Below, in pieces: positions 28,541-36,864 of a DNA stretch of 64,000 nucleotides. Origin of the DNA: Nocardioides sp. Soil797 (GTDB taxonomy: Bacteria; Actinomycetota; Actinomycetes; Propionibacteriales; Nocardioidaceae); NCBI GenBank assembly GCA_001429555.1, contig LMSR01000016.1, positions 189,384-253,383 on the forward strand. Reading direction: 5' to 3'. The stretch's first letter is position 1. Each line of letters starts with the position of its first letter. The position numbers were made by a program, and so were the translations under genes. Under the pieces are notes generated by a model. It worked only from the letters and a program-made list of their open reading frames with translations. It did not search any database and had not been told where the DNA came from.

Positions 28541-29947
28541 CTATCGCGCGGTCTCGGTCGGCCCGCGGAATCCGAGCAGCTGGAGCACCGAACCGATGTC
28601 CGGGACGTCGATCACCTTCATGCCGTCAACGGTGCGCCCCTCGGACCCGGCCCGATTGGAGCCGCTGCGGTCAGTGGGCGCCAGCGCATAGGTGAACCCG
28701 AGGCGGGCTGCTTCGGCGAGCCGTTGGGGGAGGTCGCGCACCCGCCGCAGCTCGCCGGCGAGCCCGATCTCGCCCATCGCCACGATGCCCTTGGGCGCGG
28801 GGCGGTTGTACGTCGCGGAGGCCAGGCTGATCGCGATGGCCAGGTCGGTGGCCGGCTCGGTCAGCTTGGCGCCGCCGACGGTTGAGGCAAAGACGTCCTG
28901 GTTGTGCAGGCGGATGTTGCCGTGCTTCTGCAGCACGGCCAGCACCATGGCCACTCGCGAGGAGTCCAGCCCGGACGTCGTACGGCGTGGCTTCTCGGCC
29001 GGTGACACGGTGACCAGGGACTGCACCTCGGCGAGCAGGGGGCGTCGACCCTCCATGCTCACCGCGACGCAGGTGCCCGGCACCTGCTGGAGGTGGTTCT
29101 CCACGAACAGGCCGGTCGGGTCGGTGACCGCGGTGATGCCTTCCGCGGACAGGTCGAAGCAGCCGACCTCGTCGACCGGACCGAACCGGTTCTTCATCGC
29201 CCGCAGCATCCGGAAACGCGAGTTGCGGTCGCCCTCGAAGTGGAGCACGACGTCGACGACGTGCTCCAGCACCCGGGGCCCCGCGATGGTGCCGTCCTTG
29301 GTGACGTGGCCGACCAGGACGGTGGTGATGTTGCGGGTCTTGGCCACCCGGATCAGCGCGGCGGCGACCTCCTTGACCTGGCTGACCCCGCCGGGGACGC
29401 CGTCGACGTCGGAGGCGGCGATGGTCTGGATCGAGTCGATCACCAGCAGCTCGGGCCTGACCTGCTCGATGTGGGTGAGCAGGGCGCCGAGGTCGGTCTC
29501 GGCCGCGAGGTAGAGCTCGTCATGGACCGCGCTGGTGCGGTTGGCCCGCAACCGCACCTGGGAGGCCGACTCCTCGCCGGTGATGTAGAGGGTGCGGCGC
29601 TTGTGTTGTGCCGTACGCGCGGCGACCTCGAGGAGCAGCGTCGACTTGCCGACCCCGGGCTCGCCGGCCAGCAGGATCGCGGCCCCCGGGACCAAGCCGC
29701 CGCCCAGGACCCGGTCGAGCTCGTCGACACCACTGCTGCGGGTGGTCGACTCCTCGACGGAGACCTGGCCGATCGGGACGGCCGCGGTGGTGACCGGGCC
29801 GGCCTTGACCGCGCGCGCCTGCACGGCACCCACCTCGTTGACCGAGCCCCATGCCTGGCACTCACCGCAGCGGCCGACCCACTTGGCGGTCTCCCACCCG
29901 CACTCGCTGCAGCGGTAGGTGGAACGCGTGGCCTTCTTGGTGCTCAT
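28541..29947 (-). CDS. radA: DNA repair protein RadA (Sms)
   Basis: A RecA-like branch-migration helicase. The 468-residue protein has a C4 zinc finger (Cys13, Cys16, Cys27, Cys30), Walker A GEPGVGKST (95-103), the RadA-specific KNRFG motif (in AMKNRFGPVDEVG) and a C-terminal Lon-protease-like domain (KGIVAMGEIGLAGELR). The ATG at 29947 was chosen because MSTKK directly precedes the finger; the longer frame runs into the aroG gene. TAGGTT seven bases upstream suggests a leaderless transcript. Confidence 0.96.
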   Translation of the reverse strand: MSTKKATRSTYRCSECGWETAKWVGRCGECQAWGSVNEVGAVQARAVKAGPVTTAAVPIGQVSVEESTTRSSGVDELDRVLGGGLVPGAAILLAGEPGVGKSTLLLEVAARTAQHKRRTLYITGEESASQVRLRANRTSAVHDELYLAAETDLGALLTHIEQVRPELLVIDSIQTIAASDVDGVPGGVSQVKEVAAALIRVAKTRNITTVLVGHVTKDGTIAGPRVLEHVVDVVLHFEGDRNSRFRMLRAMKNRFGPVDEVGCFDLSAEGITAVTDPTGLFVENHLQQVPGTCVAVSMEGRRPLLAEVQSLVTVSPAEKPRRTTSGLDSSRVAMVLAVLQKHGNIRLHNQDVFASTVGGAKLTEPATDLAIAISLASATYNRPAPKGIVAMGEIGLAGELRRVRDLPQRLAEAARLGFTYALAPTDRSGSNRAGSEGRTVDGMKVIDVPDIGSVLQLLGFRGPTETAR

Positions 29948-29954
29948 GGCTGAC

Positions 29955-29960
29955 AACCTA
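29955..29960 (-). promoter_or_regulatory. Putative -10 TAGGTT before radA
   Basis: On the minus strand TAGGTT ends seven bases before the radA ATG and overlaps the stop codon of the upstream DAHP synthase gene. Confidence 0.4.
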
Positions 29961-31058
29961 GGCGAGGCCACCGACAGCCGAGGAGGCGAGGCGCTCGAGC
30001 GTCTCGACCGTGACGTCCCAGTCCATGCAGGCATCGGTGACGCTCTGCCCGTGCACCAGGTCGGCCGGCCCCACGGAGACGTCCAGCTTCTGTGCTCCGG
30101 CAACCAGGAACGACTCGAGCATCACCCCGGCGATGCCCGAGCCCCCGGCCGCCACCTGGTCACCGAGCTCGGCAGCGACCCCGGCCTGGCGGACGTGGGA
30201 CTTGTTGCTGTTGCCGTGGCTGGCGTCGACGATGAGCCTGGGGTTGAGACCGGCGTCCGCGAGGCGGCTGCGTGCCGCGGCCACGTGCTCGGCGGAGTAG
30301 TTGGGCCCGTCCGCACCACCACGGAGGATCAGGTGGGTGTCCGGGTTGCCCTCGGTGGCGACCAACGACGCGCGCCCCTGGCCGTCGATCCCGAGGAACG
30401 ACTGGGGTGCCGCGGCCGCGGAGCAGGCGTCGAGCGCGACCTGCAGGCCGCCGTCCGTGCCGTTCTTGAACCCCACCGGCATCGACAGGCCCGACACCAG
30501 CTGGCGATGGATCTGGCTCTCCGTCGTGCGGGCGCCGATCGCACCCCAGCTCACCAGGTCGGAGAGGTACTGCGGACTGATCGGCTCGAGGAACTCGGTG
30601 GCGGTGGGCAGCCCGAGGTCGGTGACGTCGGCAAGGAACTGCCGCGCGGAGAGCAGCCCGGTGGCGATGTCGTGGCTGCCGTCGAGGTGCGGGTCGTTGA
30701 CCAGGCCCTTCCAGCCGACGGTGGTGCGCGGCTTCTCGAAGTAGGTGCGCATCACGACGAGGAGGCGCTCGCGGTGCTGCTCGGCAACGGCGGCCAGGCG
30801 TTCGGCGTACTCGAGACCGGCGTCGGTGTCATGGATGGAGCACGGCCCGACGATCACCAGCAACCGGTCGTCGACGCCGTCGAGCACGGCGCGGACCTGG
30901 TCCCGACCGCGAGCCACGACCTCGGCGCGGGTCGCGGTGAGTGGGACCTGGGCGGCGACCTTCTGCGGCGTGGGCAGTTCCTCGAAGCGCCGGACGCGCA
31001 GGTCCGAGGTGCTGGTCGAGGTGCCGGATGTGCTGGCGGCGGTGCTGCTGGTGTTCAC
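29958..31058 (-). CDS. 3-deoxy-7-phosphoheptulonate (DAHP) synthase, type I
   Basis: Condenses phosphoenolpyruvate and erythrose 4-phosphate, the entry to the shikimate pathway. The 366-residue protein follows the AroF/AroG/AroH class: LLVIVGPCSIHD (metal/PEP site, about residues 69-80), MRTYFEKPRTTVGWKGLVNDP (in parts MRTYFEKPRT and VGWKGLVNDP), IGARTTESQIHR, GFKNGTDG, VDASHGNS and VMLESFLVAG. GTG at 31058 is taken as start after an upstream attenuator; the region before it in frame is the leader. Most actinobacteria use a type II enzyme, so a type I copy with amino-acid attenuation is notable. Confidence 0.93.
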   Translation of the reverse strand: MNTSSTAASTSGTSTSTSDLRVRRFEELPTPQKVAAQVPLTATRAEVVARGRDQVRAVLDGVDDRLLVIVGPCSIHDTDAGLEYAERLAAVAEQHRERLLVVMRTYFEKPRTTVGWKGLVNDPHLDGSHDIATGLLSARQFLADVTDLGLPTATEFLEPISPQYLSDLVSWGAIGARTTESQIHRQLVSGLSMPVGFKNGTDGGLQVALDACSAAAAPQSFLGIDGQGRASLVATEGNPDTHLILRGGADGPNYSAEHVAAARSRLADAGLNPRLIVDASHGNSNKSHVRQAGVAAELGDQVAAGGSGIAGVMLESFLVAGAQKLDVSVGPADLVHGQSVTDACMDWDVTVETLERLASSAVGGLA

Positions 31059-31117
31059 ATGGGTTCCCGTCTGCTGGTGGCGGACCCCGTTGCAGAACCC
31101 GCCGTGAAATGACGAAC

Positions 31118-31195
31118 GGGCAGAGAATGATCTCCGCCCGGGTGGCTCTGAAGGTGTTGGTGCGCGTTCAGCTGATCGCGGGCCCCTCCAGAGCC
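31118..31195 (-). promoter_or_regulatory. Transcription attenuator of the DAHP synthase gene
   Basis: On the minus strand a first stem pairs 31195-31185 with 31154-31144 (11 pairs with one G-U) and overlaps the end of the leader peptide reading frame. A second strong hairpin lies at 31139-31118: GGGCGGAGA, four-base loop, TCTCTGCCC. This is followed by a T-containing stretch. The order of leader peptide, pause stem and terminator-like stem is that of ribosome-mediated attenuation. Confidence 0.7.
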
Positions 31196-31227
31196 AACGC
31201 AAAATACGCATACCAACGTGTGTCCAT
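31168..31227 (-). CDS. Aromatic-rich leader peptide (19 residues)
   Basis: The peptide reads MDTRWYAYFALALEGPAIS and carries Trp, Tyr, Tyr and Phe within five residues, the three end products of the pathway started by the downstream DAHP synthase. Ribosome stalling here would report shortage of charged aromatic tRNAs. The ATG lies six bases after a TATGCT -10 hexamer (31239-31234), so the message is probably leaderless. Confidence 0.75.
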   Translation of the reverse strand: MDTRWYAYFALALEGPAIS

Positions 31228-31233
31228 GGCGCC

Positions 31234-31239
31234 AGCATA
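31234..31239 (-). promoter_or_regulatory. -10 hexamer TATGCT of the DAHP synthase leader
   Basis: TATGCT on the minus strand ends six bases before the leader peptide ATG, giving a transcript that starts at the AUG. Confidence 0.55.
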
Positions 31240-31305
31240 CGGTGCTGCTGGGAAGGGGACGTGCCGGGTCTCGGGTGGTGGATGCATCGATCCGCCCCGG
31301 AACGG

Positions 31306-32040
31306 TCAGAAGCCCTTCGACCACAGGTTCACGGCGTAGTCGACCTGCTGGCCCGCGTGGGTCGACAACACATGGGCCGCGGTCTCCTTGTCGAACTCGA
31401 TGCGTACGACGGCCTCGAAGTCGGCGCGGGTCGCGAACTCCCAGCGCATGTCGAGCTGCTGGCGGTGCCAGCCTTGCTGCGCCCAGAAGCGTTCCACGGC
31501 CACCGGATCGACAGTGGGGTAGCCGCGGCGGAACCAGGCGCCGAAGGTGGAACGGGTCGGGTCGTTGTCGATGACGAAGGCGGTGCCCCCGCGGCGTACG
31601 ACGCGGTCGAGCTCTGCCAACCCCGGCTCGCATCCGGGCCCGAAGAAGTAGGCCCACCTGGCCTGGACGACGTCGATCGATGAGTCAGGGAGCGGGATCT
31701 CCTGCGCCGCGCCCTTCAGGACCTGCACGTTCGCCAGGCGGCGGGTTCGGCGCTTGGCGATGCCGGCCAGGTCGGGATGAGGCTCCACCCCGGCGACCCG
31801 GGCGGCGTCGGCGGCCCATCTGGGCAGGTGGAAGCCTGTGCCGCAGCCGAGGTCGAGGAAGTCCCGTCCCGCCCAGTCGGCGACCGATCGCATCGCGGTC
31901 TCGATGACCCCGTCAGGGTCGACGGCGTGGTTCTCGATCTCGTAGGTCGCCGGGTTGTGCCAGATGTTCGGGCTCGGGACGGCGCCCTTGCTGAGTCGTC
32001 GTGGTTGCGAGACGCTCGCCGGCGCTCGCTCCTCAACCAC
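31306..32040 (-). CDS. Class I SAM-dependent methyltransferase
   Basis: A 244-residue enzyme with the Rossmann methyltransferase motifs I (DFLDLGCGTGFHLPRW), post-I (VAGVEPHP), II (SIDVVQARWAYFFGPG) and III (RRGGTAFVIDND). Substrate unknown. The start is uncertain: the GTG at 32040 has a GAGG site, but the first 15 codons lie inside a palindromic repeat (VVEERAPASVSQPR), and a TTG at 32091 would overlap the upstream gene. The conserved part begins at NIWHNPATYEIENHAVDPDG. It lies 7 bases downstream of the VOC gene and is probably in one operon with it. Confidence 0.8.
   Translation of the reverse strand: MVEERAPASVSQPRRLSKGAVPSPNIWHNPATYEIENHAVDPDGVIETAMRSVADWAGRDFLDLGCGTGFHLPRWAADAARVAGVEPHPDLAGIAKRRTRRLANVQVLKGAAQEIPLPDSSIDVVQARWAYFFGPGCEPGLAELDRVVRRGGTAFVIDNDPTRSTFGAWFRRGYPTVDPVAVERFWAQQGWHRQQLDMRWEFATRADFEAVVRIEFDKETAAHVLSTHAGQQVDYAVNLWSKGF
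32001..32040. repeat. REP-like imperfect palindrome at a gene start
   Basis: A 40-base imperfect palindrome starts GTGGTTG and ends CAACCAC with a central CGCTCGCCGGCGCTCG block. It resembles short palindromic repeats I recall from Nocardioides-type genomes. It overlaps the 5' end of the methyltransferase reading frame and supplies its first codons. Confidence 0.55.
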
Positions 32041-32047
32041 CGTCGCC

Positions 32048-32686
32048 TCAGATCCGGACGAGTCCGTTCGGGGTCTGGAACTGGGCGGCAACCACGCCGG
32101 GTGTGCCGTTGGGTGCGACCCACTCGACCTTCACGTCTTCGAGGGGCGACTCGACGGTCTCGCCGAGCCACTCGCTGACACGGCGCGGATCGCCGGCAAT
32201 CTCCAAGCAGGCAAGGGAGAAGTCGCCGGAAGCGCCATGGCTGGGGTGGTCATCGCTGGACGAGATCCACTCGATGAAGAACGGCAGCTGCGGGTCGGAG
32301 ATCAGCCCGTTGACGCCGATCTGCTTCCAGTGCAGCTGCTTGCCGTCGGGGCGGTGTCGGTTTCCGGCGACCGCCTCGCGGCCGAGACGCTGCTCCACCG
32401 GGGCGATGTCGTCAACTGCGACGACCCAGCCGAGCCAGCCACCGCCGAGTGCGGAACGGGCACGAACGGCCTGGCCGAACGGTGCCTTGTCGGAGGCCGG
32501 GTGGTCGAGGACCTCCACGATCTCCAGGTAGGTGTCGTCGGCCAGCGGGAGAATGCGGTTGCGGGTGCCGAAGCGTGGGTGGATCCCACCATCGGTGAAC
32601 TCCTTGCCGAGCAGTTCCCCGAGCCGCTGAGCTGTGGCGGCGAGACCGTCGGGTCCGGCCGCGAAAGAGAGATGGTCCAGGCGCAT
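32048..32686 (-). CDS. VOC / glyoxalase-like domain protein
   Basis: A 212-residue protein resembling the Glyoxalase_3 group of the vicinal oxygen chelate fold: it begins MRLDHLSFAAGPDGLAATA and continues with FGTRNRILPLADDTYLEIVEV and GWLGWVVAVDDI (given in parts), then QLPFFIEWIS. Metal ligands are probably the first His and Glu of these segments. No substrate can be assigned. The ATG at 32686 lies six bases after AACAAT on the minus strand. Confidence 0.8.
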   Translation of the reverse strand: MRLDHLSFAAGPDGLAATAQRLGELLGKEFTDGGIHPRFGTRNRILPLADDTYLEIVEVLDHPASDKAPFGQAVRARSALGGGWLGWVVAVDDIAPVEQRLGREAVAGNRHRPDGKQLHWKQIGVNGLISDPQLPFFIEWISSSDDHPSHGASGDFSLACLEIAGDPRRVSEWLGETVESPLEDVKVEWVAPNGTPGVVAAQFQTPNGLVRI

Positions 32687-32692
32687 GCCAGC

Positions 32693-32698
32693 ATTGTT
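32693..32698 (-). promoter_or_regulatory. Putative -10 AACAAT, leaderless VOC gene
   Basis: On the minus strand AACAAT ends six bases before the ATG at 32686. Confidence 0.35.
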
Positions 32699-32769
32699 GT
32701 CTCTCCGTGTTCCGTCGCCCACATCGGGGGTGTGGTCTCTTGACGTCGAGAGGGTTGTGTGCACTGAGT

Positions 32770-33546
32770 TCAGTGCGGGTCGGCGGGATGGATCGCCAGC
32801 AACGAGCGCGATCGCAGGTGCGCCTCGCAGTGCCGCACCAGTTCGTCGTACGCCGGCTTGCCCATGAGCTCGGTGAGCTCGGGCTCGTTGGTGACGTAGA
32901 GCGGCTCCAGGGCCACGTGGGCCTGAGGGTTGCCGGTGCAGTACCAGTCGAGGTCGTGGCCGCCGGGGCCCCAGCCGCGGCGGTCGTACTCGGTCACGGT
33001 GACTTCGGAGTACGTCGTGCCGTCGGGCCGCTCGACGTCGCGGAAGGTACGCCGGATCGGCAGCTGCCAGCAGACATCGGGCTTGGTCTCGAGGGGGTTG
33101 CGCCCCTGGGCGAGGGCCAGTCCGTGCAGCGCGCAGCCGGCGCCGACGGTCCAGTTCTCGCTGCGGAAGTCGGCACGGTTGTGGAAGATGCACGCGCTCT
33201 GGCCGTCGACCTCGATGGCCAGCGTCTTGCGGGCGCCCTCCTCGTCCTTCTCGACCCAGTCCTTCTTGCGCACCTTGCGCCCCGGGTGGAACTGCCACAT
33301 GGTCTCGTCGAGCTGGTCGACGAACTCGGCCACCCGGTTCTCGTCGTCCTTGTCGGAGAAGTGCGCGCCCAGGGTGCAGCAGCCGACGTCGGGGGAGTCC
33401 TTGTAGATCCCCGAACAGCCCGACCCGAAGATGCAGGTGTAGTTCGAGGTCAGCCAGGTGAGGTCGCAGCGGAAGACCTGGTCGTCGTCGGCGGGATCGA
33501 AGAACTCGACCCAGGCGCGAGGAAAGTCGAGGGGTACTTCGGGCAC
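32770..33546 (-). CDS. Conserved Cys-rich actinobacterial protein (Rv0495c-like)
   Basis: A 258-residue protein with nine or more cysteines, clustered in the N-terminal half ([37 protein letters not shown]) and again as [20 protein letters not shown] and [10 protein letters not shown]. The pattern suggests a metal or Fe-S site, similar to YkgJ-type zinc/iron-chelating proteins. It sits divergently from ppx, as Rv0495c does in mycobacteria. Function unknown. The GTG start lies six bases after TATGGT, so a leaderless transcript is likely. Confidence 0.8.
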   Translation of the reverse strand: MPEVPLDFPRAWVEFFDPADDDQVFRCDLTWLTSNYTCIFGSGCSGIYKDSPDVGCCTLGAHFSDKDDENRVAEFVDQLDETMWQFHPGRKVRKKDWVEKDEEGARKTLAIEVDGQSACIFHNRADFRSENWTVGAGCALHGLALAQGRNPLETKPDVCWQLPIRRTFRDVERPDGTTYSEVTVTEYDRRGWGPGGHDLDWYCTGNPQAHVALEPLYVTNEPELTELMGKPAYDELVRHCEAHLRSRSLLAIHPADPH

Positions 33547-33552
33547 CCGGCA

Positions 33553-33558
33553 ACCATA
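33553..33558 (-). promoter_or_regulatory. -10 TATGGT of the Cys-rich gene
   Basis: TATGGT on the minus strand ends six bases before the GTG at 33546. It faces a second -10 for the opposite gene only 16 bases away. Confidence 0.45.
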
Positions 33559-33573
33559 CGGTGCGGCCGGGGA

Positions 33574-33579
33574 TACCGT
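33574..33579 (+). promoter_or_regulatory. -10 TACCGT upstream of ppx
   Basis: TACCGT ends six bases before an ATG at 33586 that opens a six-codon reading frame leading into ppx. Confidence 0.4.
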
Positions 33580-33585
33580 GTCCCC

Positions 33586-33606
33586 ATGAGCGTGATTCCA
33601 ACATGA
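33586..33606 (+). CDS. Six-codon upstream reading frame coupled to ppx
   Basis: ATG at 33586 encodes MSVIPT and stops with a TGA that overlaps the ppx ATG (ATGA at 33603-33606). If the transcript starts at 33586, ppx has no ribosome site of its own and would be translated by re-initiation from this mini-frame. Confidence 0.35.
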   Translation: MSVIPT

Positions 33607-34568
33607 GGCTCGGCGTTCTCGACATCGGTTCGAACACCGGTCACCTGCTCGTCGTCGACGCGCACGGTGGAGCGGCGCCGCTCCCGGCTTACTCCTACAA
33701 GGAGCCGCTGCGGTTGGCCGAGCACCTCGACGAGGCCGGTGCGGTCTCCCGGGCCGGCATCGACGCGCTCACCGAGTTCTGCCGCGAGGCGTTGGTCATC
33801 GCCGAGGACAAGGGCTGCGAGGAGATCCTCGGCTTCGCCACGTCGGCCGTGCGCGACGCGGTCAACACCGACCACGTGCTCGACCACGTGCGTGAGGTGA
33901 CCGGCGTCGACCTCGAGATCCTGCCCGGCGACGACGAGGCGCGGTTGACCTTCCTCGCCGTACGTCGCTGGTTCGGCTGGTCGGCCGGGCGCCTGGCGGT
34001 CTTCGACATCGGCGGCGGCTCGCTCGAGATCGCCGGTGGGCAGGACGAGTCGCCGGACGTGGCCTGGTCGCTTCCCCTGGGTGCCGCACGACTGGCCAAG
34101 GACTGGTTCGGAGCGGGTGCCCCCGACGAAGAAGGCATCCGCGCGCTGCGCCGCAAGATCCGGGCCGAGATCGCCCGCGACGCCGGCAACCTGCTGCGGG
34201 TGGGTGCGCTCGACCGGGCTGCGGCCACCTCGAAGACGTTCCGCTCGCTGGCCCGCATCTGTGGCGCCGCTCCCTCCGCCGAGGGGCCGTTGGTGCCGCG
34301 TCGCCTGGAGGCCGAGGAGCTGGAGTCCTGGCTCCCGAAGCTGATCACGATGTCGACCGAGGAGCTCGCAGTGCTGCCGGGGGTGTCCCCGAGCCGGGCC
34401 CACCAGATCGTGCCGGGTGCGCTGGTCGCCGAGGCGGTCATGGACATCTTCGACCTCCCTGCGCTCGAGATCTGCCCCTGGGCGCTGCGTGAGGGCGTGA
34501 TCCTCGAGCGCTTCGACCAGATCAGCGTTCTCGACTCCGTGTGGCCCGGTCGATCGGACACCGCCTGA
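33603..34568 (+). CDS. ppx: Ppx/GppA-family phosphatase (exopolyphosphatase)
   Basis: A 321-residue ASKHA-fold protein that hydrolyses polyphosphate or pppGpp. Motifs: [19 protein letters not shown] (residues 2-20), [28 protein letters not shown] (the usual I-x-G-x-E-E region with D-D), [13 protein letters not shown] and SLPLGAARL. The C-terminal HD-type half of long Ppx enzymes is absent, as in mycobacterial Ppx1. ATG at 33603 is preferred; the frame is open to 33561. It leads a three-gene run with the isomerase and TetR genes. Confidence 0.92.
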   Translation: MRLGVLDIGSNTGHLLVVDAHGGAAPLPAYSYKEPLRLAEHLDEAGAVSRAGIDALTEFCREALVIAEDKGCEEILGFATSAVRDAVNTDHVLDHVREVTGVDLEILPGDDEARLTFLAVRRWFGWSAGRLAVFDIGGGSLEIAGGQDESPDVAWSLPLGAARLAKDWFGAGAPDEEGIRALRRKIRAEIARDAGNLLRVGALDRAAATSKTFRSLARICGAAPSAEGPLVPRRLEAEELESWLPKLITMSTEELAVLPGVSPSRAHQIVPGALVAEAVMDIFDLPALEICPWALREGVILERFDQISVLDSVWPGRSDTA

Positions 34569-34569
34569 C

Positions 34570-35364
34570 GTGGCCCCCCTCGTCGGCCTCTCCACCGCCT
34601 CGGTCTACCCCGAGTCGACGGCACACGCCTTCGCCTACGCGGCAAGGCTGGGCTACGACGCCGTCGAGGTGATGGTGGGGATCGACTCGCTGAGCCAGCA
34701 GATCTCCGCGATCAAGCAGCTCTCGCGCCACCACGAGATCCCGGTGTGTGCGGTGCACGCGCCGTGCCTGCTGATCACCCAGCGGGTTTGGGGTGCCGAC
34801 CCCTGGGGCAAGCTCGAACGCTCGGCGGAGATGGCGCTCGAGGTGGGCGCCGACGTCGTCGTCGTACACCCGCCGTTCCGCTGGCAGAAGGACTACGCGC
34901 GCGAGTTCGTGTGGGGGATCCAGGGGCTGGAGGAGTCCACCGGCGTCGCGTTCGCGGTGGAGAACATGTATCCGTGGCGGGCCACCTCGCGGCGCGGCGT
35001 GGAGGTCTACTCGCCGGGGTGGGACCCCTCCGAGGAGGACTACGCCAACACCACCGTCGATCTCTCCCACGCGGCCACCGCCCACTCCGATCCGCTGGCC
35101 ATGGTCAAGCGGCTGGGCAACCGGTTGCGCCATCTGCACCTGACCGATGGGAGCGGATCGCCCAAGGACGAACACCTCGTCCCCGGCCGCGGCAACCAGC
35201 CGGTCGCGGAAGTGCTGGCCCACCTGTCGTCGACGGGGTTCGAGGGACACGTCGTGGTCGAGATCAACACCCGCCGCGCGAGCACCGTCGACCAACGCAC
35301 GGTCGACCTGACCGAGTCGCTGGACTTCGTGAGGGAGCACTTCGTGGCCGGGGCCGAGCCGTGA
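34570..35364 (+). CDS. Sugar phosphate isomerase/epimerase-like TIM barrel
   Basis: A 264-residue protein of the xylose isomerase-like/AP endonuclease 2 fold. Features: [20 protein letters not shown] at the N-terminus, [27 protein letters not shown] (metal Glu), [33 protein letters not shown] (in parts [10 protein letters not shown] and KDEHLVPG) and VVVEINTR. It corresponds in position to Rv0498. It starts with GTG one base after ppx and its stop overlaps the TetR gene. Substrate unknown. Confidence 0.85.
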   Translation: MAPLVGLSTASVYPESTAHAFAYAARLGYDAVEVMVGIDSLSQQISAIKQLSRHHEIPVCAVHAPCLLITQRVWGADPWGKLERSAEMALEVGADVVVVHPPFRWQKDYAREFVWGIQGLEESTGVAFAVENMYPWRATSRRGVEVYSPGWDPSEEDYANTTVDLSHAATAHSDPLAMVKRLGNRLRHLHLTDGSGSPKDEHLVPGRGNQPVAEVLAHLSSTGFEGHVVVEINTRRASTVDQRTVDLTESLDFVREHFVAGAEP

Positions 35365-35957
35365 GTACGTCGCGTGGTCCCGGGCGCCGCCCCGGGTCGC
35401 CCGACACCCGTGCCGCGATCCTCGACTCTGCCCGAGGCCTGTTCGCCGAGAGAGGCCTCAAGGGCACCACGATCCGGGCGGTCGCCTCGGAGGCCGGCGT
35501 CGACCCGGCGCTGGTGCACCACTACTTCGGCGCCAAGGACGACCTCTTCCTGGCCGCACTGGAGATCAAGGTCGATCCCCGCCAGGTGATGGCACCGGTG
35601 ATCGCGGCCGGGGTGGAAGCTGCGGGGGAGAACCTGATGCGCGTGGTGCTCCGGGTGTGGGACGACCCCGAGATTCGCCTGTCCCTGTTGGCGATCGTGC
35701 GTGGGGTCTTCGACCGCGAGGGGCAGCGGATGGTGCGTGACGGCTTCCTGGGCATCGTGCTCGGCCCGGTGGGCAGGGGGCTCGGGTTGGACCGGGCGGA
35801 CGAGCGGATGGTGTTCGTGGCCTCCCAGGTCTTCGGGTTGATCATGCTGCGCTACGTGCTCGAGGTGGAGCCGTTGGCGTCGATGCCCGCCGACCTGGTG
35901 ATCTCGACGTACGCCCCCACCCTGCAGGGCTACTTCACCGACGACCTGCCTTCCTGA
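35361..35957 (+). CDS. TetR/AcrR family transcriptional regulator
   Basis: A 198-residue repressor-type protein. The helix-turn-helix spans about residues 20-65 ([46 protein letters not shown], shown here only by its key parts: [11 protein letters not shown] and [11 protein letters not shown]). The ligand domain has no recognised specificity. The GTG start overlaps the isomerase stop. The divergence-free ABC exporter operon 187 bases downstream, with an inverted repeat at its promoter, is the likely target. Confidence 0.92.
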   Translation: MSTSRGPGRRPGSPDTRAAILDSARGLFAERGLKGTTIRAVASEAGVDPALVHHYFGAKDDLFLAALEIKVDPRQVMAPVIAAGVEAAGENLMRVVLRVWDDPEIRLSLLAIVRGVFDREGQRMVRDGFLGIVLGPVGRGLGLDRADERMVFVASQVFGLIMLRYVLEVEPLASMPADLVISTYAPTLQGYFTDDLPS

Positions 35958-36108
35958 CGCGCATCCGTCGGGCCGGGCCGCCGGATGTGTGTCAGTCGGG
36001 CGGGTGGCGGTTCGTCGGACATGCAGCTCTCACGCCTGAGGTCGTGGCTGAGCGTGGCCCGGCCCGCCGTGGGCCCCAACTGCATGTCGATCGGACCGCA
36101 CGAGGGGG

Positions 36109-36153
36109 TTGCCAACCCGGACGCCGGTGGGCATAATTCAACGCATGATGAAT
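36109..36153 (+). promoter_or_regulatory. Promoter and operator-like repeat of the ABC exporter
   Basis: TTGCCA (36109-36114) and CATAAT (36132-36137) are spaced by 17 bases, the best sigma-70-type promoter in the window. The ATG at 36145 lies seven bases beyond, so the transcript is probably leaderless. ATTCA (36136-36140) and TGAAT (36149-36153) form an inverted repeat across the start site, a plausible TetR operator. Confidence 0.6.
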
Positions 36154-36864
36154 TGTGCGATCGAGGTGAACGACCTGACCGTCGTCCGAGGAACGCGCAC
36201 CGTCCTCCCGGGGATCAGCTTCACCATCCCGACCGGGCAGGTCACCGGCCTGCTCGGCCCGTCCGGTTGCGGCAAGTCGACGCTGATGCGCTCGGTCGTC
36301 GGCGTCCAGGTGATCTCCTCCGGCACCGTCACCGTGCTGGGCGAGACCGCCGGCAGCAAGCCGTTGCGCGACCGGGTGGGCTACGTGACCCAGGCGGCGA
36401 GCATCTATGACGACCTCACCGTCGCGGAGAACCTGCGGTTCTTCGCCCGGATCCTGGCCGCGACCGCCGACGACGTGGAGCGCTCGATCGGCGCCGTCGA
36501 CCTCGACGACCACCGAGACCAGGTCGTCGGGAACCTGAGTGGCGGGCAACGTTCGCGCGCCAGCCTTGCCGTCGCCCTGCTGCGCCAACCCGACGTACTC
36601 GTGCTCGACGAGCCGACCGTCGGCCTCGACCCGGTCCTGCGGCGCGACCTGTGGGCGCTCTTCCACGAGCTCGCCGATGGCGGTACGACGGTCCTGGTCT
36701 CGAGCCACGTGATGGACGAGGCCGAACGCTGCGACCGCCTGCTGCTGATGCGGGAGGGGCGGATCATCGCCGACGACTCGCCCGCCGCGATCAAGGCGAG
36801 CGCGGGGGTGGAAGACATCGAGGACGCATTCCTCGCCCTCGTCGAGAAGGAGGCAGCGACATGA
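36145..36864 (+). CDS. ABC transporter ATP-binding protein (ABC-2 type exporter)
   Basis: A 239-residue nucleotide-binding subunit with Walker A GPSGCGKST (residues 38-46), Q-loop VTQAASIYDDLT, signature LSGGQRSRA (131-139), Walker B VLVLDEPTVGLDP and H-loop SSHVMDEAERC. It resembles DrrA/CcmA/Nod-type exporter ATPases. ATG at 36145 or 36148 can start it. The end overlaps the permease by ATGA. Substrate is probably a drug or lipid, expressed under control of the adjacent TetR protein (inference). Confidence 0.93.
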   Translation: MMNCAIEVNDLTVVRGTRTVLPGISFTIPTGQVTGLLGPSGCGKSTLMRSVVGVQVISSGTVTVLGETAGSKPLRDRVGYVTQAASIYDDLTVAENLRFFARILAATADDVERSIGAVDLDDHRDQVVGNLSGGQRSRASLAVALLRQPDVLVLDEPTVGLDPVLRRDLWALFHELADGGTTVLVSSHVMDEAERCDRLLLMREGRIIADDSPAAIKASAGVEDIEDAFLALVEKEAAT

